Assembly (NCBI GenBank): GCA_016934715.1
Contig: JAFGSI010000075.1
Location: forward strand, 1 to 46,536
Direction: 5' to 3'
Source: Anaerolineales bacterium
Lineage (GTDB): Bacteria > Chloroflexota > Anaerolineae > Anaerolineales > Villigracilaceae
DNA length: 46,536 nt
In this document: piece after piece, positions 27,129-36,196 of the stretch
Layout of the letters: every line of letters begins with the position of its first letter
Position numbering within the stretch: the stretch's first letter is position 1
Position numbers and translations under genes: made by a program
The notes under the pieces: model-generated
Told to the model about the DNA's origin: nothing
Seen by the model: only the letters and a program-made list of their open reading frames with translations
The model's database searches: none

Positions 27129-28306
27129 CTCCCCTGATAACGCCGCCCCTTCCAGGTGACGCCCCGACCAGAGAGCACCTTCCAGGTCGAGGCGAACATC
27201 ATCGCCGCGAAGACCGCCGCCCCGAGCGGGACCGTCAGGGCGTAGCCGCCCGGGAGGTGCATATCCTTCAAGACCAGGATCCGCCAGAAGATCAGGGTAG
27301 CCCACAGGGCGGCCGCTTCGGCCGCGACCAGCGCCCCGGCCCCCGGGCCCGCACCGAACAGCGTGATCCCGCCCAGCCACCAGGCCAGGCCGCTCGCCAG
27401 CCAGACCGGCAGCACCAGGGCGGCCATCAAGCTCAGGAAGGCCCCCAGGGCCCCCAACAGGAGCATCCCGGCCGAGCCCTTCAGGCCAAGGAAGATGTTC
27501 TTGGTCCAGCCCTCCCACATCTCGGGCAGCGAGGTGTACATGCGTGTGCGGGCCACCTGGCGCCCATCGGCCACCACCAGCCGGTAGCCAGCGCGTTTGA
27601 GCAGCACGGCCAGGTCCTTGTCCTCAACGATCGAGTCGCGGATGGCCGCGTGCCCGCCGATGGCGACATAGATCTGACGGCGGATGAAGATGAACTGGCC
27701 ATTGGCAATTGCATCCGGCTTGGACGGGTCGTTGGCCCTGCGCGGGGTGAACCCGACCGACAGGGCGGTGAAGACCAGCGGCAGGACGACCCGCTCCCAG
27801 AAAGTCTTCATCTCCTGGGCGGTCATGATCGTGAACAGATCGGCACCGGTCTCGTCGGCGCTGTTGTGGACTGCAGCCAGCGCCTCGGGGGCCGCAAAGG
27901 TATCGGCGTCGATGAAGCACAGCCACTCGCCGCGTGCCTTAGCAACAGCCTGGTGCAGGGCGTGGGGTTTTCCGGCCCAACCCGGGGGCAGGTCCACTCC
28001 CGCAAGGACCTGCAGGCGCGAGTCTCCGGCGGCCAGTTCGGCCAGGATCGCCGGTGTGGCGTCCGTTGAGCGGTCGTCCAGGACCAGCACCTCGAAATCC
28101 TGCCAGGTCTGGGACAGCAGGGCCTCCACGCAGCGCCGAATGTTGCGTTCCTCGTCGCGAGCCGGGACGATGACCGAGATCAGCGGACCCTGCGCCGGCG
28201 GTGGGACCGGGGTGACAACCACATCCAGATGGTGCCGGGTGTGCAGCCAGGTGATGATCACCACACCGGCCAGGCAGGCCAGGGTTGATAACGCCAGGAT
28301 GAGCAT
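27119..28306 (-). CDS. Family 2 glycosyltransferase, CrtQ/HpnB-like
   Basis: 395 aa from the ATG at 28306 (MLILALSTLACLAGVVIITW), which has GGAG 9 nt upstream. The N-terminal extension in the open frame is ignored. An N-terminal helix, then a GT2 catalytic domain (about 40-260): SVIVPARDEERNIRRCVEAL, VLVLDDRSTD, FIDADT (the DxD motif) and DSIVEDKDLAVLLKRAGY. Three to four C-terminal helices follow. The overall plan matches glycosyltransferases of carotenoid or hopanoid tailoring and lipid glycosylation. The acceptor is unknown. The gene ends inside the nrfHA operator region. Confidence 0.85.
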   Translation of the reverse strand: MLILALSTLACLAGVVIITWLHTRHHLDVVVTPVPPPAQGPLISVIVPARDEERNIRRCVEALLSQTWQDFEVLVLDDRSTDATPAILAELAAGDSRLQVLAGVDLPPGWAGKPHALHQAVAKARGEWLCFIDADTFAAPEALAAVHNSADETGADLFTIMTAQEMKTFWERVVLPLVFTALSVGFTPRRANDPSKPDAIANGQFIFIRRQIYVAIGGHAAIRDSIVEDKDLAVLLKRAGYRLVVADGRQVARTRMYTSLPEMWEGWTKNIFLGLKGSAGMLLLGALGAFLSLMAALVLPVWLASGLAWWLGGITLFGAGPGAGALVAAEAAALWATLIFWRILVLKDMHLPGGYALTVPLGAAVFAAMMFASTWKVLSGRGVTWKGRRYQGSVT

Positions 28307-28363
28307 CAGCTTATCTCCATGATCACCAGGGGTTCTGGCATGCGCGTTCAAAGGCGCTCAGGC

Positions 28364-29431
28364 TCATGGCAGGCTCCACTGACGTACTGCAGCATCGAGC
28401 CCGCCCGAGAGCAACTCCCCGTCCGGGCCGAAGGCCAGCGCGGTAACCGGCCCGCCGTGCTGGAAAACTGCCACCTGTTCGGCGGAGAACGGGTCCCACA
28501 GGCGGATGCTCCCATCGCTCGAGCCGGCCGCCAGCCAGCGGCCGTCGGGGCTGAAGGTGACCGCCCAGGTGTAGGCCGTGGGGTTGGCGGTGTCCGGGCT
28601 CAGCAGACGACCGGTCGGGGTGGATCGGTCCTGCAGATCCCACAGGCGGACGGCGGCGCCCATCTCGGCCGCAGCCAGAAGGGTATCGTCTGGGCTGAAG
28701 GCCAGGGCGAAAATAGAGGCATCGCCATCCAGGAAGGCCATCAGGCGGCGAGTCGCGGGGTCGCGCAGGCGGATGTCCTGCTGGTCGACCAGGGCCAGCA
28801 GGTCGCCCCGGGCCGAGAAGGCCACCGCCGAGGATGTGTAGGCCCGGCCGATCATCGCCCCAACCTGCGCGACCTGGCAGCCGCCCGTCAGGACGGAGGA
28901 CACATCCCACAGCCAGACAATCGCGTCGTTACCGGCCGAGGCCAGCCAGGTCCCGACGGGGTGAAAGGCCAGGCTGTTGACTCCCTGGGGGTGGGCATCT
29001 TCGACGACACAAACCCGTGCACCGTTCCGGTAATTCCAGAACTGGAGCGAGCCATCCTTGACCGCCAGGGCTAGCAGCGGCCGGGTCGGGTGGAAGACCA
29101 GCCGGTTGGTCCAGGCCCCAACCGGCAGGCGGGCCACCACCTCCCTGGCATCGTAGACGAACACATCGTTCCCGGCAACGACCGCCAGCAGGGCCCCATC
29201 CGGCGAGAAGGCCAGATCGAGAACCAGGGCCTGGGCTGGGTACTGCAGGATGGCCGCGCCGTCGGGAATCGAGGTTGGGGAAGGGATTGCGGTTGGTGGC
29301 GAGGTCGGCGTCGGGGAGGGAAGAGGGGAGGATCGAGGCAAGGGATCAACTGCAGAGCCGGCACAGCCAGCAGGAATCAGGAAGATGAGCAATGCAAGAA
29401 AGAGCCCCGCATGGTTCCTCACCAGGTTCAT
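28364..29431 (-). CDS. WD40-repeat lipoprotein
   Basis: 355 aa from the ATG at 29431 (MNLVRNHAGLF). The signal peptide ends at lipobox IPAGC, then a Pro/Ser/Thr linker, then seven WD40-like blades (for example VNSLAFHPVGTWLASAGN...WLWDV and TWAVTFSPDGRWLAAGSSDGSIRLWDP), enough for one complete propeller. It is probably an outer-face protein-binding scaffold. No enzymatic site is seen. It lies 46 nt after the sbcC stop on the same strand and may be co-transcribed with it, though functional linkage is doubtful. Confidence 0.88.
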   Translation of the reverse strand: MNLVRNHAGLFLALLIFLIPAGCAGSAVDPLPRSSPLPSPTPTSPPTAIPSPTSIPDGAAILQYPAQALVLDLAFSPDGALLAVVAGNDVFVYDAREVVARLPVGAWTNRLVFHPTRPLLALAVKDGSLQFWNYRNGARVCVVEDAHPQGVNSLAFHPVGTWLASAGNDAIVWLWDVSSVLTGGCQVAQVGAMIGRAYTSSAVAFSARGDLLALVDQQDIRLRDPATRRLMAFLDGDASIFALAFSPDDTLLAAAEMGAAVRLWDLQDRSTPTGRLLSPDTANPTAYTWAVTFSPDGRWLAAGSSDGSIRLWDPFSAEQVAVFQHGGPVTALAFGPDGELLSGGLDAAVRQWSLP

Positions 29432-29477
29432 CCTGGCCCTTCTTTCCAGGGGCTGAAACACCCGACTTTGCATTCCT

Positions 29478-32057
29478 TCACATCACCCGGACCGTCGAAT
29501 TGCCCCCCCCCTTTTCGACCTCGATCCGGTTCGGGAAGGCATCCTTCAACTCGTCCATGTGGGTAATGACCAGGATCTTGGCAAAGTCGCTGCGCACGGC
29601 ATTGATGGCCTCGATCAAACGCTGGCGGCCCTGGGTATCCTGCGAGCCGAAGCCCTCGTCAATGACCAGGGTCTGCAGGCGGGCCCCCTTACGACCGGCC
29701 AGGACCCGGGCAAGCGCCAGGCGGATGGCAAAGTTGACCCGAAAGGCCTCCCCGCCCGAGAACATCTCATAGTCGCGCGCCCCGGCCCCATCGCTGATCT
29801 GGATGTCGAGGGTCTCGCGCAGGTCGTCACGCTTCCTATCCCTATACTCAGCCTGGGTGACGAAACGCACCGACATCGTCCCGTCGGAGAGCCGGTCGAG
29901 CAGTTCGTTGGCCCGGGCCTCGATCTCGGGCAGGGCCTGTTCGATCAGGAGTGCCGGGACGCCATCCCGTCCGAAGGCCCGCTCGAGCGACTTGTGGCGG
30001 CCGACGGCCAGGGCCAGTTCCTGGCGGTCGGTTTCCAGGCGGGTCCTGCGGGACCGCAGGTCGTCGAGCACGCTGACCTTCTGGCGGGCCGCGCCGACTT
30101 CCTGATCGAGACGATTCTCCTGTTCCTGCAGGTCGAACAGGGCCCGCTCGGAAGACTCCAGCTCGGGCGCCGCCAGGTCGGCGGCCGCCAGGGAGGCAGC
30201 TGCCTCGGCATGCTCGGCCTGCTGACGATCGATCTCCACCTTCAGGTCCCTGATCTGCGACTGCAGGTTAGCAATCTCATCCTCGAGGGGTTTGAGCGCC
30301 GCCCGGGCCGATTCGAGCCGCCGGAACTGCTCCTCGGCACTGCGGGCTTCCCGCTCGGACTGCCGGGCCGCCTCGTGGGCCGCGATGTTGTAACCGATGG
30401 CGGCCAGTTCTTTGTCGACTTTGGCCAGCTGCTTGCGCGCTTCGGCGGCATATTTTTCCTTTTCGAGCAACTTCTCGATCCCGGCCAGGCGTTTGGCGCC
30501 GACTGTCTGCCATTCCTTCTCCAGCCGTTGGAGCGCCTCCAGCCGTTCCGTCAGCTGGGAGACGACCGCCGACTGGGCCAGGCGCACATTTTCGGCATCG
30601 CTGAGCGCCCCACTCTGGGCCTCAAGCTCCTTGAGCTTCCCGACCAGCATCTCAACCGCAGACTTGTTGGCCCGCCAGCGGTCTCCCATCTCCTTGCCCT
30701 CGGCCTCGATCTGGGTGATGGTGCTCTGGCGGTGCTCGGGGCTGAGCGTCTGCCCGCACAAAGGACAGACGGCACCGTTGGCCTCCTTCAAGCGGTCGAG
30801 ACGGGTCTTGACCGTGTCCATCTCGGTTTTCAGGCGCTCGTTCTCCAGGCGCAGTTCGGTCTGGCGATCGCGCCCGGCCTGGAGCTGGACTTCCAGGTCG
30901 AGGCGCCGGGCGAGGGTCACCTCGGCCTCGGCCAGGGAAGCCCTGGCCGTCTCCAGTTCGGCCAGCAGACCGTTGACCGCAGCCTGCTGGCTGCTGACCG
31001 CCTCCGCATCCGAGCGCAGCCGGCGCCCCTCCTCTTCCAGGCGGGCCCGCTCGACAGCGATCTCCGCCAGCAGGGGCAGGCGCTCCTGCTCGTGCTCGCG
31101 GAACTGCCCGGCGGTCGCCTCCCAGCGTTCGAGTTCTGCCCGGGCGGCCTGCCAGCCCTGGTAGGCTGCCTCGACCTCGGCAGCATGCGCCTGCAGGTCA
31201 GCGTATGAGTCCCGCTCGGCCTCCCGCCCGGCGAGGCGCTGGCGCAAACCGGCGAGGCCGGCGTTCGAGCGGTCCAGCCCATCGGTCAGCTTGCGCACCA
31301 GTTCGCGCTGCGCTTCCAGGACGGCGTGCACCTGCTTGACACTTGCCAGGGCGGCCTCCTGCGCCTTGCGGCTGTCGCGCAAACCCGCCAGCTGCTGCTC
31401 CAACGCCTCCAGGTGGGACTTGCGCTGCGGCTCCTCGGCCAGCTCAGCCTCGATCTCTCCCAGGCGCCCGTCGATACCATCCAGGTCGCGCTCAATGGCT
31501 TTGCGACGCCCGGCTGTGCGCTCCCGGTAGACCTCCCAGGCTTCCAGGCCGAGGATATTGCCCAGAATGTCCTTGCGCCGGCCAGGTGACTGCTGGGTGA
31601 ACTGGTCGGCCTTGCCCTGCAGGAAGAAGGCCGCGTTGACGAAGGTTTCGTAGTCCAGGCGCAGGACCGCCTCAATGCGGGCCTGGGTCTCGCGCAGGGT
31701 CCGTTCGCTGAGCGGACGCCACTCGGCTGGCTGATCGTTGCGCGCTGTTTGCTGGATCTGAAATTCAAGCTGGGTGGTCCTGCCGCGCGGCAGGGTCCGG
31801 ATCACACGGTAGAGATTGTCTTCGTACTGGAAGGTGAAGGCCACCTCGGCGGATTTGACATCCGGATGGGTATTGATCAGCGAATCGTCGCGTTTGCGGG
31901 CCTGGCCGAAGAGCGCCCAGGTGATGGCATCGAGCAGCGACGACTTGCCGGCCCCGTTTGGGCCTGAGATGCAGGCCAGGTCGAAGGAACGGAAATCGAC
32001 CTCGGCCGAGTCGCGGTAGGAAAGGAAGCCGGAGAGTTTCAGGTGGATCGGGATCAC
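29478..32057 (-). CDS. sbcC: DNA double-strand break repair ATPase SbcC (Rad50 family)
   Basis: 859 aa SMC-like ATPase. Walker A is GPNGAGKSS (residues 32-40), two long coiled coils flank a zinc hook CPLCGQ (C431 and C434), and the C-terminal head has the signature SGGEAFRVNFAIRLAL and Walker B LVIDEGFGSQD. It pairs with SbcD to process hairpins and DNA ends. The start is GTG at 32057 (MIPIHLKLSGFLSYRDS). A TAAAAT box lies 6 nt upstream, so translation is probably leaderless. sbcD is 19 kb away on the opposite strand. Confidence 0.95.
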   Translation of the reverse strand: MIPIHLKLSGFLSYRDSAEVDFRSFDLACISGPNGAGKSSLLDAITWALFGQARKRDDSLINTHPDVKSAEVAFTFQYEDNLYRVIRTLPRGRTTQLEFQIQQTARNDQPAEWRPLSERTLRETQARIEAVLRLDYETFVNAAFFLQGKADQFTQQSPGRRKDILGNILGLEAWEVYRERTAGRRKAIERDLDGIDGRLGEIEAELAEEPQRKSHLEALEQQLAGLRDSRKAQEAALASVKQVHAVLEAQRELVRKLTDGLDRSNAGLAGLRQRLAGREAERDSYADLQAHAAEVEAAYQGWQAARAELERWEATAGQFREHEQERLPLLAEIAVERARLEEEGRRLRSDAEAVSSQQAAVNGLLAELETARASLAEAEVTLARRLDLEVQLQAGRDRQTELRLENERLKTEMDTVKTRLDRLKEANGAVCPLCGQTLSPEHRQSTITQIEAEGKEMGDRWRANKSAVEMLVGKLKELEAQSGALSDAENVRLAQSAVVSQLTERLEALQRLEKEWQTVGAKRLAGIEKLLEKEKYAAEARKQLAKVDKELAAIGYNIAAHEAARQSEREARSAEEQFRRLESARAALKPLEDEIANLQSQIRDLKVEIDRQQAEHAEAAASLAAADLAAPELESSERALFDLQEQENRLDQEVGAARQKVSVLDDLRSRRTRLETDRQELALAVGRHKSLERAFGRDGVPALLIEQALPEIEARANELLDRLSDGTMSVRFVTQAEYRDRKRDDLRETLDIQISDGAGARDYEMFSGGEAFRVNFAIRLALARVLAGRKGARLQTLVIDEGFGSQDTQGRQRLIEAINAVRSDFAKILVITHMDELKDAFPNRIEVEKGGGNSTVRVM

Positions 32058-32063
32058 AACACT

Positions 32064-32069
32064 ATTTTA
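32064..32069 (-). promoter_or_regulatory. -10 box of a leaderless promoter (sbcC)
   Basis: Minus strand TAAAAT (32069-32064) is followed by 6 nt and then the GTG at 32057. There is no Shine-Dalgarno. Confidence 0.5.
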
Positions 32070-32324
32070 CTGCCTCTTGGTCCATTCGGCGAACCCCCTG
32101 GGCCGGTTGCAGGAAATCGCTCCCCCGGCACCACGCAGGAATAGTATCGATCCACAGCAACCATACGACAACCCCTGCCAACCGGGCCGGTACACCCACC
32201 GGCTGCAATGGGATGTCAACGAACATTTCGAAGAAGGCCCGCCGTCCGACGCACCGGACGACACGAACCTTTCCATTTCTCGGATTCGCCGATCCGCAGC
32301 GTGCTTGCCCATCCATCCAAGTGA

Positions 32325-32333
32325 TGTTATCAT
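32325..32333 (+). promoter_or_regulatory. Extended -10 of a leaderless promoter
   Basis: TGT-TATCAT is followed by 6 nt and then the GTG at 32340. Confidence 0.5.
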
Positions 32334-32339
32334 ATCGCG

Positions 32340-32777
32340 GTGCTCCAATCCGATAAACGCCTGCGCACCCGCTTCATCCTGACCATCATCGCCGTGGCGA
32401 CCATCCCGTGCTATTGCACCGGCTTCGTCGCCGTCGCCCTGGCGCCTGGAGATTCCACCCCCACGTCCACTCCGACCGTCACGCCGACGATCACCGAGAC
32501 CCCGCTCACGCCCGAGGTCACCGGGACAGCCACCGCCACCGTGACGCTCAGCCCAACCGGCACGCTGACCGAAACCCCGACCCCCAGCCTGACCCCCACC
32601 CCAACTATCACCCTGACCCCCTTCCAGCCAGCCACGTCGACGTTTACGCCCACCTACACGCTGATCCCCACACAGACCTTCACGCCATCCTACACGCCCT
32701 CGAACACACCGACGGATACCCCCACGAATCCACCTACCAACACCCCCTCTCCAACGGAGACACCGGTGACCCCGTAA
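32340..32777 (+). CDS. Membrane-anchored Thr/Pro-repeat protein
   Basis: 145 aa. The GTG start lies 6 nt after an extended -10, so the mRNA is probably leaderless. A basic N-terminus and one hydrophobic helix (about 12-34, with CYC in it) are followed by a purely Thr/Pro-rich tail of about 105 residues built of TPT, TETP and TNTP units, with no folded domain. It resembles the linkers of the other envelope proteins here without their cargo domain. It may be a cell-wall spacer, a glycosylated stalk, or a truncated gene. No lipobox in the usual position is seen. Confidence 0.65.
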   Translation: MLQSDKRLRTRFILTIIAVATIPCYCTGFVAVALAPGDSTPTSTPTVTPTITETPLTPEVTGTATATVTLSPTGTLTETPTPSLTPTPTITLTPFQPATSTFTPTYTLIPTQTFTPSYTPSNTPTDTPTNPPTNTPSPTETPVTP

Positions 32778-32796
32778 TCCAACCTGACCAACCATT

Positions 32797-33873
32797 ATGC
32801 CTGAACTGCTTCCCTTCCTTAAAGACCTGCTCAGCCTGCCCGGCCTGTCCTCCTATGAGGAACCGGTCGCCAAGGCCATCCGCACCCACTGGGCGCCGCT
32901 GGTGGACGAGGTCGGCCTCAGCCGTCTCGGCTCCCTGCACGGCCTGCGCAAAGGGACGGCCAAGTCGCCGCGCCCGGCGCTGATGATCTGCACCCACATG
33001 GACGCCATCGGCCTGATGGTGACCGGCATCACCTCCGGCGGCTTCCTGCACATCACCCAGGTCGGCGGGGTTGATCCCCGGGTTCTGCCCGGCCAACTGG
33101 TCGAGGTCCACGCCAGCGGCGAAGGCGGGACCAAGATTCTGCCAGGCGTGGTCGCCCAGCCGCCAGGCCGGCTGCTGCCGCCCGAGCTCGACGACGGTCC
33201 GGTCCCGCTCGAGCACCTGCTGGTCGACACCGGCCTGCCCGAAAGACAGGTCAAGGCCGTGGTGCGGGTCGGCGATCTAGTTTCGTTCGCCAGCCGGCCG
33301 GTCGAACTGGCCGGCGAGACGATCGCCGGACACACCCTCGACAACCGGGCCTCGGTCGCCGCCCTGACCGTCTGTCTGGAGGAACTCCAGGGGCGCTCCC
33401 ACGCCTGGGACCTATGGGCGGTTGCATCGGTCCAGGAGGAAGTCGGTCTGATCGGAGCCCAGACCTCGGCCTACGCCCTGCAGCCGTCCCTGGCTCTGGT
33501 GGTCGACGTCACCTTCGCCAAGGGCCCCGGGGCCAACGACTGGGAGACCTTCCCGCTCGGTAAGGGTCCAACCCTGGTGATGGGTCCCAACATCCATCCA
33601 GCAGCCCACAAGGCGCTCAAGGACCTGGCTGACAGACTAGAGATCCCCTACGCCATCGAATACGCCCCGCGCCACACTGGCACCGATGCCCACGCCACCC
33701 AGGTCGCCGCCGATGGCATCCCCACCGCCCTGTTGTGCATCCCGCTGCGCTACATGCACACGCCTGTCGAAGTGGTGGCACTTAAGGACATCCAGCGGGT
33801 TGGCCGGCTGATGGCCGAATTCACCGCCGGGTTGGCACCGGACTTCATGGATACGATCACCTGGGATAATTGA
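32797..33873 (+). CDS. M42 family metallopeptidase (first of three)
   Basis: 358 aa TET-type aminopeptidase. The dinuclear metal and catalytic residues are present: H in CTHMDAIGL, D in AGHTLDNRAS, the EE pair in VQEEVGLIGA, D in VVDVTFA and H in YMHTPVE. Family knowledge: M42 enzymes form dodecameric tetrahedra that trim peptides released by proteases. It has a longer segment before the second metal motif than the other two copies. The next gene starts 2 nt after its stop, so the two are co-transcribed. Specificity cannot be inferred. Confidence 0.92.
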   Translation: MPELLPFLKDLLSLPGLSSYEEPVAKAIRTHWAPLVDEVGLSRLGSLHGLRKGTAKSPRPALMICTHMDAIGLMVTGITSGGFLHITQVGGVDPRVLPGQLVEVHASGEGGTKILPGVVAQPPGRLLPPELDDGPVPLEHLLVDTGLPERQVKAVVRVGDLVSFASRPVELAGETIAGHTLDNRASVAALTVCLEELQGRSHAWDLWAVASVQEEVGLIGAQTSAYALQPSLALVVDVTFAKGPGANDWETFPLGKGPTLVMGPNIHPAAHKALKDLADRLEIPYAIEYAPRHTGTDAHATQVAADGIPTALLCIPLRYMHTPVEVVALKDIQRVGRLMAEFTAGLAPDFMDTITWDN

Positions 33874-33875
33874 AC

Positions 33876-34931
33876 ATGCCCGCGATTGGAACCCCGCAAC
33901 TCAAACTGCTCGAGAAGCTGTGCAACGCCGTGGCCGTCTCCGGCGACGAGGGCGAAGTGCGCCAGATCGTCCTGGAAGAGATCAAGGGCCACGTAGAGGA
34001 TATTAAAGTGGATGCCCTGGGAAACGTCCTGGTAACGAAGAAGGGCACCACCGCCAAACGCCTGCGGGTGATGGTCTCGGCCCATATGGACGAGGTCGGT
34101 TTCATGCTGGTCGCCGACGACGGCGAGGGCATCTACCGCTTCGAACCTGTCGGCGGGCTGGACATCCGCCAGCTGGTCGGCAAGCCGATCTGGGTAGGCA
34201 GGGAACATACTCCCGGCGTGATCGGGGCGCGCCCGATCCACCTGACCACCGCGGAGGAGCGCAAGCGCAAGATCCCGCTCGACAACCTGCGCATCGACCT
34301 GGGCCCGACCGGCAAGGCCAAACTCGGCGACCGGGCGACCTTTGCCACTCAATTCCAGCGCAACGGGCCGGTGCTGATCGCCAAGGCCCTCGACAACCGC
34401 TTCGGCGTGGTCACGCTGATCGAACTGCTCAAGCATGCGCCCCCGAACATCGACCTGCTGGCCGCCTTCACCGTCCAGGAGGAGGTCGGGCTGCGCGGTG
34501 CCAAAGTGGCGGCCCATGCCCTCAACCCCGACCTGGCGATCGCAGTCGACTCGACCCCGGCCTTTGACCTGCCCGCCTGGGATGACGAGCCGAGCTCCTT
34601 CTACAACACTCGCCTTGGCCTCGGCCCGGCGATCTACATCGCCGACGGGGCCACGCTCTCCGATCCGCGCCTGGTCCGTCACCTGACCGCGACCGGCGAC
34701 GCCGGGAAGATCCCCTACCAGTTCCGCCAACCGGGTGGCGGCGGGACCGACGCCGGGGCAATTCACAGGGCGCGGGCCGGCATCCCATCGGTCTCGGTCT
34801 CCGTGCCACACCGCTACGCCCACACCGCAGCCTTGATCGCGCGGCTCGACGACTGGAAGAACACCCTGACCCTGCTGCATGCCGCCCTGGCCCACCTGAC
34901 CCCCTCCGTGCTGGCCGGGGAACGGGCCTGA
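33876..34931 (+). CDS. M42 family metallopeptidase (second of three)
   Basis: 351 aa from the ATG at 33876, and an upstream in-frame TTG is rejected. Active-site residues: H in AHMDEVGFM, D in AKALDNRFGV, EE in VQEEVGLRGA, D in AVDSTPAFD, H in HRYAHTAAL. It is clearly paralogous to its neighbours but diverged, so the three copies are an old family rather than a recent duplication. Members of different M42 types can co-assemble into mixed complexes in archaea. Whether these do is unknown. Expected to be cytosolic, in peptide turnover. Confidence 0.92.
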   Translation: MPAIGTPQLKLLEKLCNAVAVSGDEGEVRQIVLEEIKGHVEDIKVDALGNVLVTKKGTTAKRLRVMVSAHMDEVGFMLVADDGEGIYRFEPVGGLDIRQLVGKPIWVGREHTPGVIGARPIHLTTAEERKRKIPLDNLRIDLGPTGKAKLGDRATFATQFQRNGPVLIAKALDNRFGVVTLIELLKHAPPNIDLLAAFTVQEEVGLRGAKVAAHALNPDLAIAVDSTPAFDLPAWDDEPSSFYNTRLGLGPAIYIADGATLSDPRLVRHLTATGDAGKIPYQFRQPGGGGTDAGAIHRARAGIPSVSVSVPHRYAHTAALIARLDDWKNTLTLLHAALAHLTPSVLAGERA

Positions 34932-35053
34932 GAACCTAGACAAGGAATGGATTGATCGCCCTGGTCGGGTCGGGTGCGTACTTGCCCGGCATGGACTCCG
35001 TCGACCGCCACCTGCTGGCGAACTGCTGTGCGGACGGCCACCAGCCGAATGTG

Positions 35054-35079
35054 GCCTGCCTGCCGACTGCCGCTGACAA
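35054..35079 (-). repeat. GTCAGC-type repeat between M42 genes
   Basis: On the minus strand it reads GTCAGCGGCAGTCGGCAGG, similar to the motifs at 39191-39210, 46225-46251 and 19628-19641. It lies in the 205-bp gap between the second and third M42 genes. Confidence 0.35.
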
Positions 35080-35136
35080 TGAAGGCGAGAGCCTTACCCT
35101 TCCAGTGTAGCACTCATCTTCTTCAAGGAGATTTCC

Positions 35137-36126
35137 ATGAAACGACTGATCCAGACACTGACCGAGACCTTCTCCCCCTCTGGCTACGAGGGCGCCATTC
35201 GCGATGTGATCCGCAAAGAAGTCAAGCCGCTGGCCGCTGAACTGCGCGTCGATGCTCTGGGCAACCTGATCGCCCGCAAGGGCACCAAGGGCGGCAAGCG
35301 CATCATGATCGCCGGCCACATGGACGAGATCGGCCTGATCGTCAACCACGTGGACGAGAATGGCTTCCTGCGCTTCACCACCATCGGCGGCATCCGTCCA
35401 CACACCCTGACGGGCGGGCGAGTCCGCTTCATGGACGGCACCCCGGGCGTGATCGGCACCGACTTCAGCAAAGATGCCGGCAGACTCCCTGCAGTCGACC
35501 AGTGCTTCATCGACATCGGGGCGACCAGCGCCGGGGACTGCCCGATCAAGGTCGGCGACGTGTGCGCCTTCGAGCGCCCTTTCCTTGACCTGGGCAAGCG
35601 CCTGGTGGCCAAGTCAATGGATGACCGCATTGGCTGCGCGGTGATGATCGAGACCATGCGGGCCCTGAAATCCAGCCCCCACGAGGTCTATTTCGTCTTC
35701 AGCACTCAGGAGGAGGTCGGGCTGCGCGGCGCCCAGACGGCGACCTTCGGCCTGGACCCCGAGATCGGCATCTCGATCGACGTCACCCTCACCGGAGACA
35801 CCCCCAAGGCACGTCAGATGGCCGTCAGCCTGGGCCGGGGACCGGCAATCAAGATCCGTGACGGCGGTATGCTGGCCGATCCACGCGTCGTCGATTGGAT
35901 GATCCGCAGCGCCGAAAAGGCCCGCCTGCCCTACCAGCGTGAGGTCCTGGAAGGCGGGACGACCGACGCCAAGGCGATGCAGGTGAGTCGCGCCGGGGTC
36001 CCCGCCGGCTGCATCTCGATCCCCAGCCGCTACGTCCACTCCCCGTCGGAGATGGTCGACCACGACGATGTGCAGAACGCCGTCAAGCTGCTGACGACCA
36101 TGTTGAGCAAGCCGGTCGAACTCTAA
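35137..36126 (+). CDS. M42 family metallopeptidase (third of three)
   Basis: 329 aa, the shortest copy. Active-site residues: H in GHMDEIGLI, D in AKSMDDRIGC, EE in TQEEVGLRGA, D in SIDVTLTGD, H in SRYVHSPSEM. AAGGAGA lies 7 nt before the ATG. The 205-bp gap upstream holds repeat-like sequence and probably its own weak promoter, so it may be transcribed separately from the first two copies. A strong terminator follows at 36143. Broad peptide trimming is expected from the family. Confidence 0.92.
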   Translation: MKRLIQTLTETFSPSGYEGAIRDVIRKEVKPLAAELRVDALGNLIARKGTKGGKRIMIAGHMDEIGLIVNHVDENGFLRFTTIGGIRPHTLTGGRVRFMDGTPGVIGTDFSKDAGRLPAVDQCFIDIGATSAGDCPIKVGDVCAFERPFLDLGKRLVAKSMDDRIGCAVMIETMRALKSSPHEVYFVFSTQEEVGLRGAQTATFGLDPEIGISIDVTLTGDTPKARQMAVSLGRGPAIKIRDGGMLADPRVVDWMIRSAEKARLPYQREVLEGGTTDAKAMQVSRAGVPAGCISIPSRYVHSPSEMVDHDDVQNAVKLLTTMLSKPVEL

Positions 36127-36142
36127 CGACTCTCACAGAATG

Positions 36143-36181
36143 AAAAACAGCAGAGGCTTCAAAGCGCTCTGCTGTTTTTTT
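36143..36181 (+). terminator. Terminator after the third M42 gene
   Basis: AACAGCAGAG (36146-36155) pairs with CTCTGCTGTT (36167-36176) and is followed by a T run. It is flanked by A on the 5' side. Confidence 0.85.
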
Positions 36182-36196
36182 GTCACGGTTTCTCCA

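Noticed and set aside
32460-32775. Repetitive ACCCC/ACGCC pattern resembling tandem repeats or CRISPR
   Set aside because: Units are irregular and explained by Thr/Pro codons. There are no repeat-spacer boundaries.
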